Below, one piece after another: positions 23,209 through 35,900 of a stretch of 64,000 nucleotides of DNA. The position numbers were made by a program, and so were the translations under genes. The first letter of the stretch is position 1; the number at the start of each line of letters is the position of its first letter. Source of the stretch: Nemertoderma westbladi (taxonomy: Eukaryota; Xenacoelomorpha; Nemertodermatida; Nemertodermatidae); contig JAUCBJ010008841.1 of the NCBI GenBank assembly GCA_032718475.1, forward strand, positions 1-64,000. The letters run 5' to 3'. Below the pieces are notes generated by a model. It did no database searches. It worked only from the letters and a program-made list of their open reading frames with translations, and had not been told where the DNA came from.

Positions 23209-23398
23209 GCGGACATAACAAGTCATTTTTCTCCGCAATATACCGTGTAGGTGCTTTAGCGGACATAACAAGTCATTTTTCTCCGCAATATACCGTGTAG
23301 GTGCTTTAGCGGACATAACAAGTCATTTTCTCCTCAATGTACTGTGTAGGTGCTTTAGCGGAAATAACGAGTCATTTTCTGCCGCAATGCGCCTAATA
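23209..23398 (+). repeat. 50-bp tandem units in LTR
   Basis: Units start at 23209, 23259, 23309 and 23358 and share GCGGACATAACAAGTCATTT...CCGCAAT. Each begins with GCGG and has CCGC 20-odd bases on, so each could fold into a small hairpin. The same array opens the 3' LTR, and a degenerate form is seen in element 3. Confidence 0.88.
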
Positions 23399-23916
23399 CT
23401 CTAAAAGACTGGAACTCAGATGACGAAATCTGTCAGCTGATTTACTGTAAACGTGGAACCTCTCTTTGTTCTGCTCAGCCAATCAGAGCGAATTTCATTT
23501 TATGTTGGACAGGGACCTACGGAAAACCGCGCAATGCATTACGGTCTTTGTTTACCTTTCTGAGCCTCAGAACATCGGCTTGGAAATTCTTCTGTGCTTC
23601 TGTAGAAGTTTCAGACTTTGGCCAAACATTAGATGGCTTTGATTACAGGAACGTAAATCTATTATCACCTACCGACATACTGACTTTCACCGCATTATTT
23701 TACTTCTGTTTACTGTCTGTTATTAATTGTTGTATATTGATGGATATGTTGTTATATTTGGAGAATACCGATAAATAATCATAAAACCCAATCTTCTTGA
23801 TTACTGAAGGTAAGAGGGACCGGTTACCTGTAGCAATTGCGACTTACATTATAGTGGTTTTTGTGTGAATTAAATGCTATTTCATAATCCCTACATGTGT
23901 CAGTTGCTATCCTCCT

Positions 23917-23924
23917 TATATATG
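23917..23924 (+). promoter_or_regulatory. TATA-like box in 5' LTR
   Basis: TATATATG lies about 430 bp downstream of a CCAAT box and 68 bp upstream of AATAAA. It is conserved in the 3' LTR at 43949-43956. Its role as the core promoter is inferred. Confidence 0.5.
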
Positions 23925-23991
23925 ATCAAATTCAGTGACGGTCGGCAGATCAGTGTGAAGAGTGTGAAGTCGTGTGAGTAGTGTGACAGAT

Positions 23992-23997
23992 AATAAA
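23992..23997 (+). terminator. AATAAA polyadenylation signal in LTR
   Basis: AATAAA occurs at the same LTR position in the 3' LTR (44026-44031), where it would act in transcript end formation. Element 1 has AACAAA at this place. Confidence 0.5.
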
Positions 23998-24373
23998 GCA
24001 TCTCCTAAAGAATGCGCTATTTACGAAACTCAGTAGCCATCTCGTTGTGTTTAGTATAAGTCATAACTCTGTTTATATACTTAAAGCGCCACGTCCTAAA
24101 GGAACTGTTAATATTTCCCCGAAAGTGAATAATATTGTCAGAGATTATATAGTAACGATCAATCGAATAATACAGTAGGTCTGCACCGCAATCACTATCA
24201 AAGCATCCGAATCCAGTCTCCCTTAACTGTGGGTGAATGATCGCGCATAGACTGGCTTCGGCTAATGTAACTTCATGTGCACTAAATACTTGTTATAGGC
24301 TAAAGTCGATTTATAAACAAGAGGACACCTAAAATTGGCAGGTTAAACTGCTAAAGGTCTGAAAGCGCGAACA

Positions 24374-25602
24374 ATAATAGATTTCTGTTTCTTGATTGCA
24401 CGTAGGCAATAAATTCGAAAGTACCAGTCGAACGGTAAGCTGTAGGCCTAACTGCCCAACCACCGGAACCGGTACTTGCGGGTACCAGTATTAGTTCGAT
24501 TGTGATATATTGTATATTGTAGGCTGTTAGGGGATTAGGGATTGATCACCCCTTATTCCTTTGCATGGTTTACTTATTTCTGTCGGGTTTATTTACCTGT
24601 AAGTGTAATATTGAGCAGAAGGCGTGTAAGCCTGCTCGAATTGTAGAAATAATTTGTAGGCTGGATTGTTGTCTGACTGTTGTTAAGTCTGAATCGACTG
24701 CAGTGTGTGTAGAGTGTATGTCCGATAAAGTACTAGTTAGGAAGGTGGGGGCATCCAGTGTTGTAAGGTAAATCCCCCCCGAAAGAATAAGTCGTACTAC
24801 TCGGTTAGAACGCCTACTAACTAACCATTTCGGAGTCTGCATATACTGTAGTTTATTTAGGCTTGATAGTAGTCTGCCAGAGTTTGGTCTGTATTTTGTT
24901 TGTATAGTCTGCATGGGTAGCGTAATATTTATTATTCAGAGTCTATGCGAGTATTCGCAACCTACATACCCCAAGTTTATTCCTACAGTAATTGTGCTTG
25001 TTATACATACCGTTATAGTTAAATTAACCCCGGTACTACATCAGGGCTGCTTGGCGTAGGTAAAGACTGGTGATTTTATGCTCTGGTCACTCCAGCAGAT
25101 ACCGTGGTTCTTTTAGCTGTACAAGTATATTTAACTGCTGGTTATTTGTTGTATAAGTACTTGTACCTAATTTAGGGTTTAGCGTACAGTGCTTTCCGAA
25201 AGTAATTAGTGTGTAGGCAGTATATTTGTGTTGTAAAGTGGTTAATAGGCACGTTAGCTCTGGTTGGCTGCGGTAATTAACTTCTAGGTAAGGACACTCC
25301 GGGTACATAACGTAGTCGTCAGACGGTGGTATTTTCTTATCTGGACAACGCAATTTACTTACTACTGCTTTATTGTTTTCAAATACTGTAGTATCCTGTC
25401 CGTTTGTAAGAACCAGAAATTCTAACTCCTTGTTAGGCTGGTTTGTAGATTTCCTGTAAAATTACCCTAAAATTTGTACGTGTAACTTTTGGTGTTTATT
25501 TAGAGATTGTAATCTCACACAGTAATTGTATGTAATTTGTAGTAATAAGTAACTTACTAAAGTAGAATTATTTGTTTTAATGTCTAACAGGTAGCACTCC
25601 AC
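24374..25602 (+). other. Leader of element 2, first part
   Basis: The counterpart of 16780-18380 on the minus strand of element 3. No convincing gene; a 68-codon frame at 24565-24771 is not preserved in element 3. The LINE interrupts it at about 25603, and homology resumes near 28923. Confidence 0.7.
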
Positions 25603-25963
25603 TCCCTTCGTTCTGGGATAAGGACGCCCTTGGTCCTGGATTAAGGACCCATATACTTGGCTGCAGGGATATATGGCCTGACCAGGCAGATGGTGATCTA
25701 CCAATGGCTGGTCAGGAGTAGAGTGTTCTCATGTCCACTCTGAGAGCACTTCACTGCGACCTGCACCTGGCAGCAAGGGTACAGGGCATGACCCAGCAGA
25801 TGAGCTGCAACAGCCAATGGTGGGTCATATGCGCCAGAGTAGATATGGGTGATGGGCCTCATATCTGATTCCATTGCGACACCCACCCTGTGGAATGGCA
25901 AGCCAGGGTGTGGTATTTGCCCCGAGAGCTGACTCGGCAAAAAAGCACCCCCCAACCCCCACT

Positions 25964-28838
25964 ATGGATTACATTAGCAATGTGGAGGTCCGGCCACTAG
26001 AGGCCAGTGGAATTACCGGACACAATCGGCCTCACAGGCGTCAGTTAACTCCTGACCGGCTGCCTGTCTCACCCCCTACTAGAGAGAGAGCAGCCAACAA
26101 TTCTTTGAGTCCCTTTCCTGATGACCTTTCTGGCCCAAACCCTGGGTCACCAGGAAGGCCAGATTGTGATGGGGAGAGGGATTCTGGAGTTGGAGGCTAC
26201 TCTCATGTTCCACCCCGACCAACAAAGCCATTGGTGAATCTGAGGCAAGTCACAAGACTAGCCTCAGTAAACACCCTAACACTCGGGTCCCCAATGCGAC
26301 AAGGTGAGCTGACTGCCTTGGCAGATAAGCTTTCTCTTAGCGCAGTGGGTATTCAAGAGCACCGAATGCAGACTGGACAGACTGATGAGGTTCTGATTAT
26401 GGACATGGGGGGCGGTTGGCGACTCGCCCTCGCGTCAGCAGATGATAGTGGCAATGGTGGAATTGGTCTATTGATGAATCCAACTGCACATGCAGCATTG
26501 GACAAAATAGACCAAATCTCTAACCGCATCATCCGTTGCCACTTCTCATGTTCTAGAAGACTGGCTAAGAAGTTTCCTAAGGTGGTTCTGATTGTGTGCT
26601 ACTCTCCAACTAGTGTTGCCCCTGTAGAGGAGGTGGAAAATTTCTACCACAATCTACAAGCAGCTACTGATAGAGTGGATCAGCATGCATTCTTAACATT
26701 CCTGGGAGACTTTAATGCAAGTCTGCATCAATCACCTACATCGCCCTGGGTCTATAGCAATAGTGTTAACCGAAATTCTGTCCATCTTCAGGATTTTATC
26801 TCTGGAAATGGATTGTTTTCGGCTGGAACCCAGTTCAAGAAGCGAACTGGAAAGCTATGGACTCATAGTGGACCCAGTGGTCACAAGTTCCAGATAGACC
26901 ATATTCTGTTTCGTAGGAAATACAGGAGCTCTATACAAGACTGTAATGCATTTACACTTCGACCCTTCTCCAGTGATCACTGCCTTATTGTGGCCAAGGT
27001 AAGACTTAGTCTGCGTGCTAGCAGAACAACGAAATCTGCCTTGCCGCGGCATGACTGGTCCTCTCTGTTGCAACAGCCAAGTGTGAGATCCAGCTTCACA
27101 CTACAGCTGAACAACAGGTATAAGGCTCTTGCCTCTGAGGCGGCAGATCACTGTGAGGGCTTTACTGCCTTTACAGAAGCAGTTAAGTTAGCAGCTGCAG
27201 AAACAGTTCCTGTATACCCTCGAAACAGGAAAAGGGCCCCCTGGACTGACAACAAAATTCAGAAGTGCCGAAATGACCTTCATAAGGCGCAGAAAGAGTC
27301 CCGACTCAAACAGACTACAGCGGCCAAGAATGCAGTTAAGGCTGCATCTAGGTCCCTGAACAGGCAGTACTCTGCTAATCTACAGGAGCTAATAAACCAA
27401 CAGGTTGATGCCATCAATGATGCTGACGACAGCAGGCAATCATCCCAGGCATGGAAATCGATCAATCTGCTTACTGGGCGGAAAAGCCAACCAACCACCA
27501 AGGTTAAGGCTGAATCACCAGCCGATCGCCTCAATGGTTGGAAAGCCCACTTTGAAAAGCTCCTTAATAATGACAGGTTATTGCCTGATAACTTTATAGA
27601 AGTAAAAGTGTCTGAGTCTGTACTCCCAGATATTCCCATTGGCGATATCTCCTTTGCAGAAGTGAAGGCTGCTGCAAAGAGCATTAAGACCAATCGTGCC
27701 AGTGGAGTAGATGGAGTTCCCCCTGAGGTCTTTAAAATACCTGAGTGTTTAAAGCTCATCTATCCCATCATAGTAGACATGTACCGAACAACAAGAGTCC
27801 CACAAGAAATGAAAACAAATAAGTTGGTGCCAGTTCCCAAGAAGGGCAACCTAACACTCTATGGTTCTTTTCGGGGAATCTCATTGATCTCGATTGCTGC
27901 AAAGCTATACAATGGGATTCTATTAAATCGCATCAGGGATCCCATTGAGAGACTGCTCCGTGGAAATCAGAATGGGTTCCGTAAAGGTCGTGGGACCATG
28001 GAGACCATTTTGGCACATAATTGAAGAGTTATCAAAAAAGAAAGACAGGCATCTGGCTGTTATCTTTGTTGACTTCTTCAAGGCCTTTGATTCAGTCTCT
28101 CGCTCACGTATGTTCAACATACTTTCATTATATGGGATTCCTGATGAAACTATTGCAGCAATCAGATCAGTATACAATGGTTCGACAACATTTATGTCTA
28201 CTGTTGACGGTGACAGAGAACCATTTGAAGTGTAATGGGACGTCCTCCAGGGAGACACACTTGCACCATTTTTGTTCATAATTGTGGTTGACTATGTTCT
28301 ACGCACGTCCTTAGATCATCATAATGATGATGGGGTGATGATAACTCCACCTACTGGCTCCAGAAGTCGAGGAAATCCTGCCAAGTACCTAACTGATCTA
28401 GACTTTACTGATGACTTAGGAGTACTCTCAGAATCACTAGAGGGAGCCCAACGGCTCCTCAGCTCAGAAGAACATGCTGCTTCTAGTGTTGGTCTTTTTA
28501 TTAACTCCAGAAAAACCAAAATTTTGACAGTTAACTTTGATAGTTCTCAGCAAGTCTCTGATCGGATGAGCATAAGCTCAAAGGATGGTATGCTTGAGCA
28601 TGGGGACGACTTCTGTTACCTGGGATCATGGATCCGGAATCAGGTGAGGACCTTCGAATACGTAAGGGAAATGCATGGGCAGCCTTTAATAGGCTTTCCA
28701 GGATTTGGAAGTCACCGAGAATTAATCGGAAACTTAAGGTCCGATTATTTACAGCTCTAACTGCTGAGGACGCCAAATCTCTTTATGGCACATTCACAAG
28801 AATGCTCTGCATGATTCACTGTGTCTTGACACAGTGAA
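25964..28838 (+). pseudogene. LINE A1 endonuclease-reverse transcriptase
   Basis: The APE-type endonuclease has the catalytic-type motifs VGIQEHR, LGDFNAS, IDHILF and SSDHCLIV (about 26330-26990). The reverse transcriptase follows: VPVPKKGN, FRGISLISIAAKL, NQNGFRKGRG, IFVDFFKAFDSV, QGD(T/I)LAPFLF and FTDDLG. A2 has FADD in that place, so the alanine is replaced here. Breaks: an 8-nt loss near 28014 ends the main frame at 28022; there is a TAA at 28235 (TGG-type context in A2 reads TTATGG); and a 1-nt loss near 28640 is shared with A2. The first ATG in frame is 25964. I do not assign the clade; the C-terminal YLGSWI motif is shared with LINE family C. Confidence 0.88.
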
Positions 28839-28920
28839 CCCAGCGTAGTCTATAGTGTCTGATTGGAGATGTGTGCATTGTACTTGTGCAATGCACACTT
28901 CACTTCTCCAATCAGACACT
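28815..28920 (+). repeat. Fold-back inverted repeats in LINE A1
   Basis: Two adjoining inverted repeats: TTCACTGTGTC/GACACAGTGAA (28815-28838) and AGTGTCTGATTGGAG/CTCCAATCAGACACT (28854-28920). The same structure is at 48141-48247 in A2. In A3 this sequence is present once and codes straight through. Confidence 0.88.
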
Positions 28921-28922
28921 TT

Positions 28923-29502
28923 GACACAAATTGACAAAAACCCTTGTACGGGTACATAATATATTATAAATCAACTCAAACCGATTTATAAAATAGTAGG
29001 CCTGTTATACATCAATTAGGTCTTAATATCAGTTGAACTACTGCTTAATAACAGTAATAAAGTAAAGGAAAGTAACCTTAAAATTCAGAAATTCAGTTAT
29101 TATAAGATAATTGACATTGCCGGTATTTACGATAGGCTTATGATATTTATTTCTATAAATTTAGGCTGAAATTATATACCGGTATTCTGTGACTAATCCT
29201 AGTCTATAATAATACTTATATATACTATAGGTGTATACCGGTATTCATAGTAGGCTTATTATATTTATTTATATAAAGATAGGCTGAAATTATATACCGG
29301 TATTCTGTGACTAATCCTAGTCTGTAATAATACTTATATATATACTATAAGTGTATACCGGTATTTTAATATATTGTATATGTATCACGTTACACTGAGT
29401 AGCAGTATCGGTAATTAAATACTAGGCTTACAGTGGATACTGAATTACTAGACTTGCTTTAACTTTCGTTATAGTAGTAGGCATTCAACTGTACAATCAA
29501 AC
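28923..29502 (+). other. Leader of element 2, second part
   Basis: Homologous to 16119-16690 (minus) of element 3. It contains the ACCGGTAT tandem repeats at 29110-29370 and leads directly into the gag start at 29503. Confidence 0.75.
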
Positions 29503-32500
29503 ATGGCTGACACAAAGCAAACTCTGTCAGATAGTCTCTTAGAAAGAACAGTCTGCGACTCAGATAGGAGTGCAGAACATCTGAGACCGAAGTCCAAGTC
29601 CCCTCCTACTGTAAGAAAGGTCATCCCTACAGTAGTAGTATCAGACCCTAGGCTAGTAAAGCACCGTAGGTCTACCATCGGCACTAGGGCTCAAGTCAAG
29701 CGGGACCAAGAGGCAGCTGTTAAACAGCAGCAGCGCCCGAACTAAGAACTTATTTCTCAACAGCCAGATAACTCCAGTAGTTCAGACACTGTAGAGTTGA
29801 CACCCGAAATCGGAGCAAGGATGGCAGAAGGGGTTTATTCGGATCCACTTCTAATTCTTCCTGAAGCCGTACTCACTAGAGTATTGATCGCAGTGGAGGA
29901 ACATGAAATCGATTGGGCGAGAAGTAAGCGATCGACCAAGGACAGTTATGCGGGATACACAATGGAGGAACTGAAGTCTATTGTCGAGACACAATGGAAC
30001 TTCCCCGGACCCGGACTCCCGTTCAACTTATCGGAAGCTGCCTGGGAGGACTTATACAGGATGGGAGTAGTAAAGGATACTCGAGATCCAGCTGTGTGGA
30101 AGAGGTCGGCAGCAGGATATGTCAAGGTATTCTTCAGTTCTTTGGAGCAACTAGAAGAACACCTATTCCAACAAAGACAAGGACCTCAAGAGCAGGGAGA
30201 GCTGCTTTATTAAGTTAGAGAACGAATCTTACGGATCAGACTAATCCTTTCCGCCTTTGAGGAAGCCTCGAAGAGAAGCCAAGACATGTCATTGCAAGTT
30301 GCCATAAAGACTTGGTTCCAACGGGTGAGTCTTAAAGTCCAAGGAACGACACAATGGAAAATTCAGCTAACTGAGTGTGCGACCCACGGAGAATCAACGG
30401 ACGCTACCTTTTATCAGGTGGAAAGCGAAGTTACATCAGAGAAACCTCAGAAGAAGGACGCTATTGACATCTATCTGTCGGACTATCAACGATTTATAGG
30501 TGACAAAGAGTTAAGGAGAAGGCTAGCTGGACTTCACCCTAATAGTGAGGGAGCCAAATTTGTGTTAGACTCATTAGATGCGGAAAGTTAGCCGCGGAGC
30601 AGGCTAAATTTGATGAAAGCATCCTCATCGCTAGAGTCCAAAATGAGCAGCTAAAGAAAAAACAGAAAGGCAGCGGCATCGGCAGCGGCAGAAGCTGAAA
30701 GAAAGGCAGCAGCGGCGACGGTAGAAGCGGAAAGAAAAGCGACAGCGGCAGCTGCAGAAGTGGAAAGAAAGGCGGCAGAAGCGGAAAGAAAAGCGGCAGA
30801 AGCGGAAAGAAAAGCAACAGCGGTAGCTGCAGAAGTTGAAAGAAAGGCGGCAGAGGCAGTGGCAGCAGCAGAACAGAGGGCATCTGAAGAGACAGCCCAA
30901 CTATAGTTGGAAAATCTTCAAGTGAAGCAAGACTACTTAAATAAACAGAGAACAGCTTCTCAGATGCAGATGATAAGTCGATCTACTCCCAAGAGACAGG
31001 GATTTACATCCTCTGATGAAGGTGATACAACAGATCCGGAAGGTAGAGGAAATAAATCTCGTTCCAGCGGACGTAGAAGGGTGCTGCACCGGCAGAAATT
31101 GCCTAATTTGCCCCCAGCTGTGAGAAGACAACTAGCTAGTATAGATTTAAGTAATCCTGAGCCTACAGACCAAATTATTAGAGTAGAAAGACTCCCTACT
31201 ATAGTAGATGAGCCGGAAATAATTAGGCCTGTTCTCGATGCCACTCCCTCCATGCTAGAGACACCTGTACTTCCAGAACCTAACTCTAAATTCCCTTTGC
31301 ACAGTACTAAACTACCTGTGCCCATTAGAACAGCCCCTGAATTAATCCCGGTCCTGGACGCTGAGCAAGACATCAACGATTTGTCGCCCGTCGTCCCTCG
31401 TCTACCCGCTACCATGTTGACGGCTCCCGCTTCGGCGGTAGAGTGGGTGGATGAGGGACGACGGGGGATGGATCTCCTGCTCAGGCAATTGGAGGAACAT
31501 CGCTTACGTTCCTCCCAGCAGGTCCGAGAGATGGAAGGGACTGTTCAGCAGTTAAAGGGAACAGTAAGAGAGGGTAGGTTAGAGTTACAAGAAGTGCAGC
31601 AGAGCATCGCGTTAGAACGCGACAAGTTAGTAAATATACAAAGGGGTATACCACCACCCCCTGTAACAATGTGTCAACCTGTTAGGTCTGAAGTATTTCA
31701 TGCGCAAGGTGTGGAGCCTACACGCATCTATACTGCTAGTGAAGTAGAAACTCCTATAGTAAACCCTATTAAGGGTAATTATAAACCTGTTGATAATGAT
31801 ATTCCATATAGACCTGATCATAATCCGAGAAATTTATATACCGATAACTCGATATTAAATAATACGATGGCCCAAGAAAGTTTTACGCGTCAAATGGCTA
31901 GAACCGAAGCCCGTCAAGTGGTAAAGGTGGGAGAGATCGTCAAGTTCAATGGAGATGAGATGAAATGGTTACCTTTTAATGAATATTATAAAGATAACAT
32001 ACAGAACTCTGTACTATCTAATGGAGAGAAACTTAGATTCCTCATCGAGTGCTTGGAAGGACCTCCGAAGTTAATGGCGTTAAAGTTTATTGGACATCCA
32101 GATGGATTGAGACAAGTTTGGGATACACTAAACATCAGGTATGGTAATAGGACTAACATAGCTAGGTATTTGTATGTGAAATTAGTAGCACCGCGAAAGT
32201 TTCTTTGCAGCGGGATTATAGAGTTTTCCGATGAGATTCAGGAAATCTGTAGACAACTAGATTGGTTAGGTAAGTCTCAGGAATATCAGAGTTCCATGGT
32301 TGTTGGAGCTGTAGCATCTACTTTGCCAAAGGGTGGAGTAGGTACTCATTGGGACAAAAGAGTTCTCTATATGATGGACCAACAACAAAGAGACCCTACC
32401 ATGGCTGATCTCATGGCATTCCTAAATGGAGAGGTAAGATTACAGCTCCTAAAGCAGTCCCGAGAGAGGACACCGGGAAACAAGGTGAGTGAAAAACCTG

Positions 32501-32960
32501 TTTCTAGGAGAAAGGTAACACCAGTGTGTTAGACAGACGACGGCGAAAGCCAGACCTCCCACGAGGAGAACAGCGGGAAAGACACCGAAAGATCTTACTA
32601 TGTCAACAAAATACGGAAAGACGTAAGTAAATCTAAGTCTCGAACCAGTGACAGGAGAGAACAGGTAACAACAACTCCTCCTACGTCTCCTAAGAGTATT
32701 AATGGAAGAAAGCCCAAGGAAAGAACAAGTGTGCACAACACCACACAGGTTAAAGTAAGTAACATCAAACCCAAATGTGCATTGTGCGACGGGCCCCATC
32801 GCTTGAGTGGATATGATGAATTCTTGAAGAAATCCCTAAAGGATAGACGTGATGTCATGTGGGATAAGTGGTTGTGTTATAATTGTCTCAGACAAGGACA
32901 TCAACGGCGGACCTGTTACTCAGACGCGAGGTGTGCTAAGTGCGGCACGAAACATCATAT
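29503..32960 (+). pseudogene. gag: gag part of gag-pol (element 2)
   Basis: It starts at ATG 29503 (MADTKQTLSDSLL) and stays in one frame with pol, showing that the intact element had a single gag-pol ORF. Breaks visible by comparison: TAA at 29743 (CGA in element 3), TAA at 30211 (CAA), a shifted stretch between about 30585 and 30900 across the coiled coil, TAG at 30904 (GAG), and TAG at 32530 (TAT in element 1). It is complete in length: N-terminal region, alanine/glutamate-rich coiled coil, proline-rich part, capsid region with FNGDEMKWLPF, and knuckles CALCDGPHRLSG (last Cys replaced by Gly-Tyr), CYNCLRQGHQRRTC and CAKCGTKHHILLH. Confidence 0.92.
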
Positions 32961-35900
32961 CTTGCTGCACACAGAATTTGACAGAACACGCATGATTCAG
33001 GTGAGTGAGCCCGAACTACATGTCCAATTCAGTGATGTGAACGACACTGACCACAGCTCTGAGATGGAAGGATTCTACACGGACGAATTCTCCGACGAAA
33101 ACGAATCCTGTTATATGATAAACACCGCGGTGTATCGAGCACTTACGTATGAGACTGAAACCGATAATGAAGCGCAACTGACTATTCCGGACCGGCAACC
33201 ATCTTGGAAAGCGCCAACTTCCAAAGTCGGAATCCGGGAATTCCCTGTAGTGCAGCTGAGAGTCCACGGAATAAAGAAAAGTTTGATAGTAAACGCCCTC
33301 CTTGACTCCGGCAGCATAGGTACATTCATCGACAAAGAACTAGCCGAAGACATCTTTGCTGGACAACCCAAGTTCTGAACTAAGTTGAACCTTTCAGGAA
33401 TTATGCAGGTTTGGAAATCCACAGTAGCTACAGATTACTATGTGGGTGCGTTGTCCACTCCCCAGGATGAACTAGGAGAACATAGCATAAGGTCAGTAAA
33501 AATGGTGGCGATAAAGAACTTTGCTGCTAGTCAAGTGGAACCTTATAACTGGGATGAAGACCATTTTACCCAGCTGCATGATATCCCTAGATTCAACACC
33601 GACTACCCAGTGGTGCAGATATTGATCGGCCAAAATGCGCATGAGGCGCTTGAGACATTAGAAAAACGGCCTGCTCGACCGCAACCATTAGAAACATATG
33701 CGGGAAGAACGAGAGTAGGTTGGTACTTCACTGGACCTTCCCGTAGAACACTCATGGAAAGATTACCTAACGACCAAGTACATCAGGTGAGTGAATGGGA
33801 AGAAGAAATCAGTGAGGGAGAGACCACAACTGAGGGAACACCATACTCCTCAGATAATGACGATATTAACCAATTATTCGATGAGGAAAATACAATCGAC
33901 CTCCTCACCGAAAATGAAACTTGGCGAAACCAACCTGAACCAACGGAACCTGTGCCATCTCATCAATCATGGCGGACAATTCGACTACAACGACGAATTA
34001 AATGAGGTGATAGATCGATACCACGATAAGATTCGCGATGAACACGCCGTACGATTCTTTACTCAAGAAGCCGTAGAGCCTAATTCCTACGACAAGGCCC
34101 TATCGGAGAGAGCCAAGCAGATTCAGGAAACGACTACCCGTTTTCTTAAAGATCAAGGTAGATATGAGATTGGTCTTCCGTTCCGACGGCGAGAACCCAA
34201 CTTTATAAATAACCGACCCTTAGTGGAGAAGAGAATCATGCAACTACATCGGCGTCTTATGGCCAATGCTTCAGCTAAAGAGATGTATAAGACCCAGCTG
34301 AAGAAATTCATCGATAAGGGATACGCGGAGCGAGTACCGGAAGAAATACCCATAACTGAGAGAACGTATTATCTAACACATCATTACGTTCCCAAACCCA
34401 GTAAACCCAACGAAGTCCGGGTAGTATTCGACGGCTTCACCCTTTACATGGGCCAATCCCTTAACTCTGAGTTGTTGCCGGGACCCAACTTACTCCAATC
34501 CTTGTTGGGAATACTCTTAAGATTACGGCAATATTCTATCGCTTTCGCCTCGGATATAGAAGGCATGTTCTTACAAGTTAAGGCGCTGGAGAGGGATCGA
34601 GACAGCCTACGATTTCTGTGGTGGCCTGAAGGAGACCTCAACCAAAAACCGGTGGAGTACTGGATGACCATCCAGGCTTTCGGGATCATCTCGAGCCCCT
34701 CGAACGCTTGTTCGGTAGTGCGTACCACTGCTGATGACAACCGAGACGCCTTCTCTAAAGCGGTTATCGACAACATTAAACGGGATATATACATGGCGAC
34801 AATTTAAAGTCCCTCCCATCAGTGAAATAAGACATTGATGTTGCCAAGGGAACGGTAGAGTGCTTGAAACGCGGTGGATTTCGACTAACCAAATTCACAA
34901 GTAACTCCCGTGAATTTCTGGAATCTATCCCGGTAGAAGACCGAGGTGTTAAAGATCTGGACCTTATCAAGGATGATCTTCCGGAAACCAAGATGCTTGG
35001 TTTGAAATGGGACACGGAGAGAGATATCCTGTTTTTCCAGCTAAAACAGCGAGATAATCCAGTTCGAACTAAACGGATTTGTCTAAGTATCCTGAGCACT
35101 TATTTCGATCCATTGGGATTTATTAGCCCAGTTATATTGGTTGCTCAGAGTTTAGTGCAACAAATGTGGCTTGAAAACCACTCATGGGACGATCCACTTA
35201 AGGGAGAACTACTAAAGAAGTGGATGGAATGGGAAGATTCTCTACCATCCATCGAGAACTTTACGATTTCCCGTTCATATTTTGGTCGCGTTCTCCCCAC
35301 GTATTCCTATCAACTCCATGTGTTTGGAGACGCCAGTGATATGGGAATAGGTATAGTAGCCTACCTGAGGGTTGAAACTCCGGATGGAATTAAAGTTGCC
35401 TTGGTTACCTCTAAGGCCTTGATCAACAACAAACTACGAGCTCCTCGAGCGGAGTTAAAGGCGGCTCTATACGCTACAAACATCGGCCGGAATGTAACAG
35501 AACAGATTGACTATCCACTGGAAAAAACTGTCTATTGGACTGATGCTTTACTCGTTTTGGAGTATATAACCAATGAAGTCTGTCAGTTCAGCGTCTTCGT
35601 TACCAACAGAGTAGCCATTATACTTAGTCGCACTAATATAGATCAATGGAGACATTGCCCTGGGACGATTAATCCAGCCAACATCGCCTCCAGAGGAGCA
35701 ACTCCTCAAGAACTGATAGATACTCCAGACTGGTTAGGTGGACCCGACTTCCTAAGTAAAGAAGAGGATGAATGGCCTCCTCATCTTACCACGGCTGAGA
35801 TTAGACAAGCCAAGGGAGCGGAGAAAGTCAAACCTAAAACCCGGACGAGTAAATCAAAGTTATTTAAACCCGTGATAGATCTGTCTGTACTACACATTTC

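Larger units (their letters stand above)
23196..24373 (+). repeat. 5' LTR of element 2
   Basis: 1,178 bp, TGTAAAAG...GCGAACA. It starts with four units of about 50 bp. It also contains CCAATCAGAGCG at 23479-23490, a TATA-like TATATATG at 23917-23924 and AATAAA at 23992-23997. It is very similar to the 3' LTR, except that about 20 bp near 23667 is replaced there by about 45 bp of different sequence. Confidence 0.95.
25603..28922 (+). mobile_element. LINE family A copy A1, inserted in element 2 leader
   Basis: A 3.3-kb non-LTR retrotransposon. The leader sequence of element 3 fits the two flanks, with roughly 80 bp of target missing at the junction. The 5' part (25603-25960) holds two related blocks of about 75 bp around ACCAATGGCTGGTCA and GCCAATGGTGGGTCA, like promoter monomers. 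The 3' end stops inside a fold-back, whereas copy A2 carries about 140 bp more. Confidence 0.88.

Noticed and set aside
24374-24410. tRNA primer-binding site after the 5' LTR
   Set aside because: No TGG-starting complement to a tRNA 3' end was seen, and the sequence differs between elements 2 and 3.
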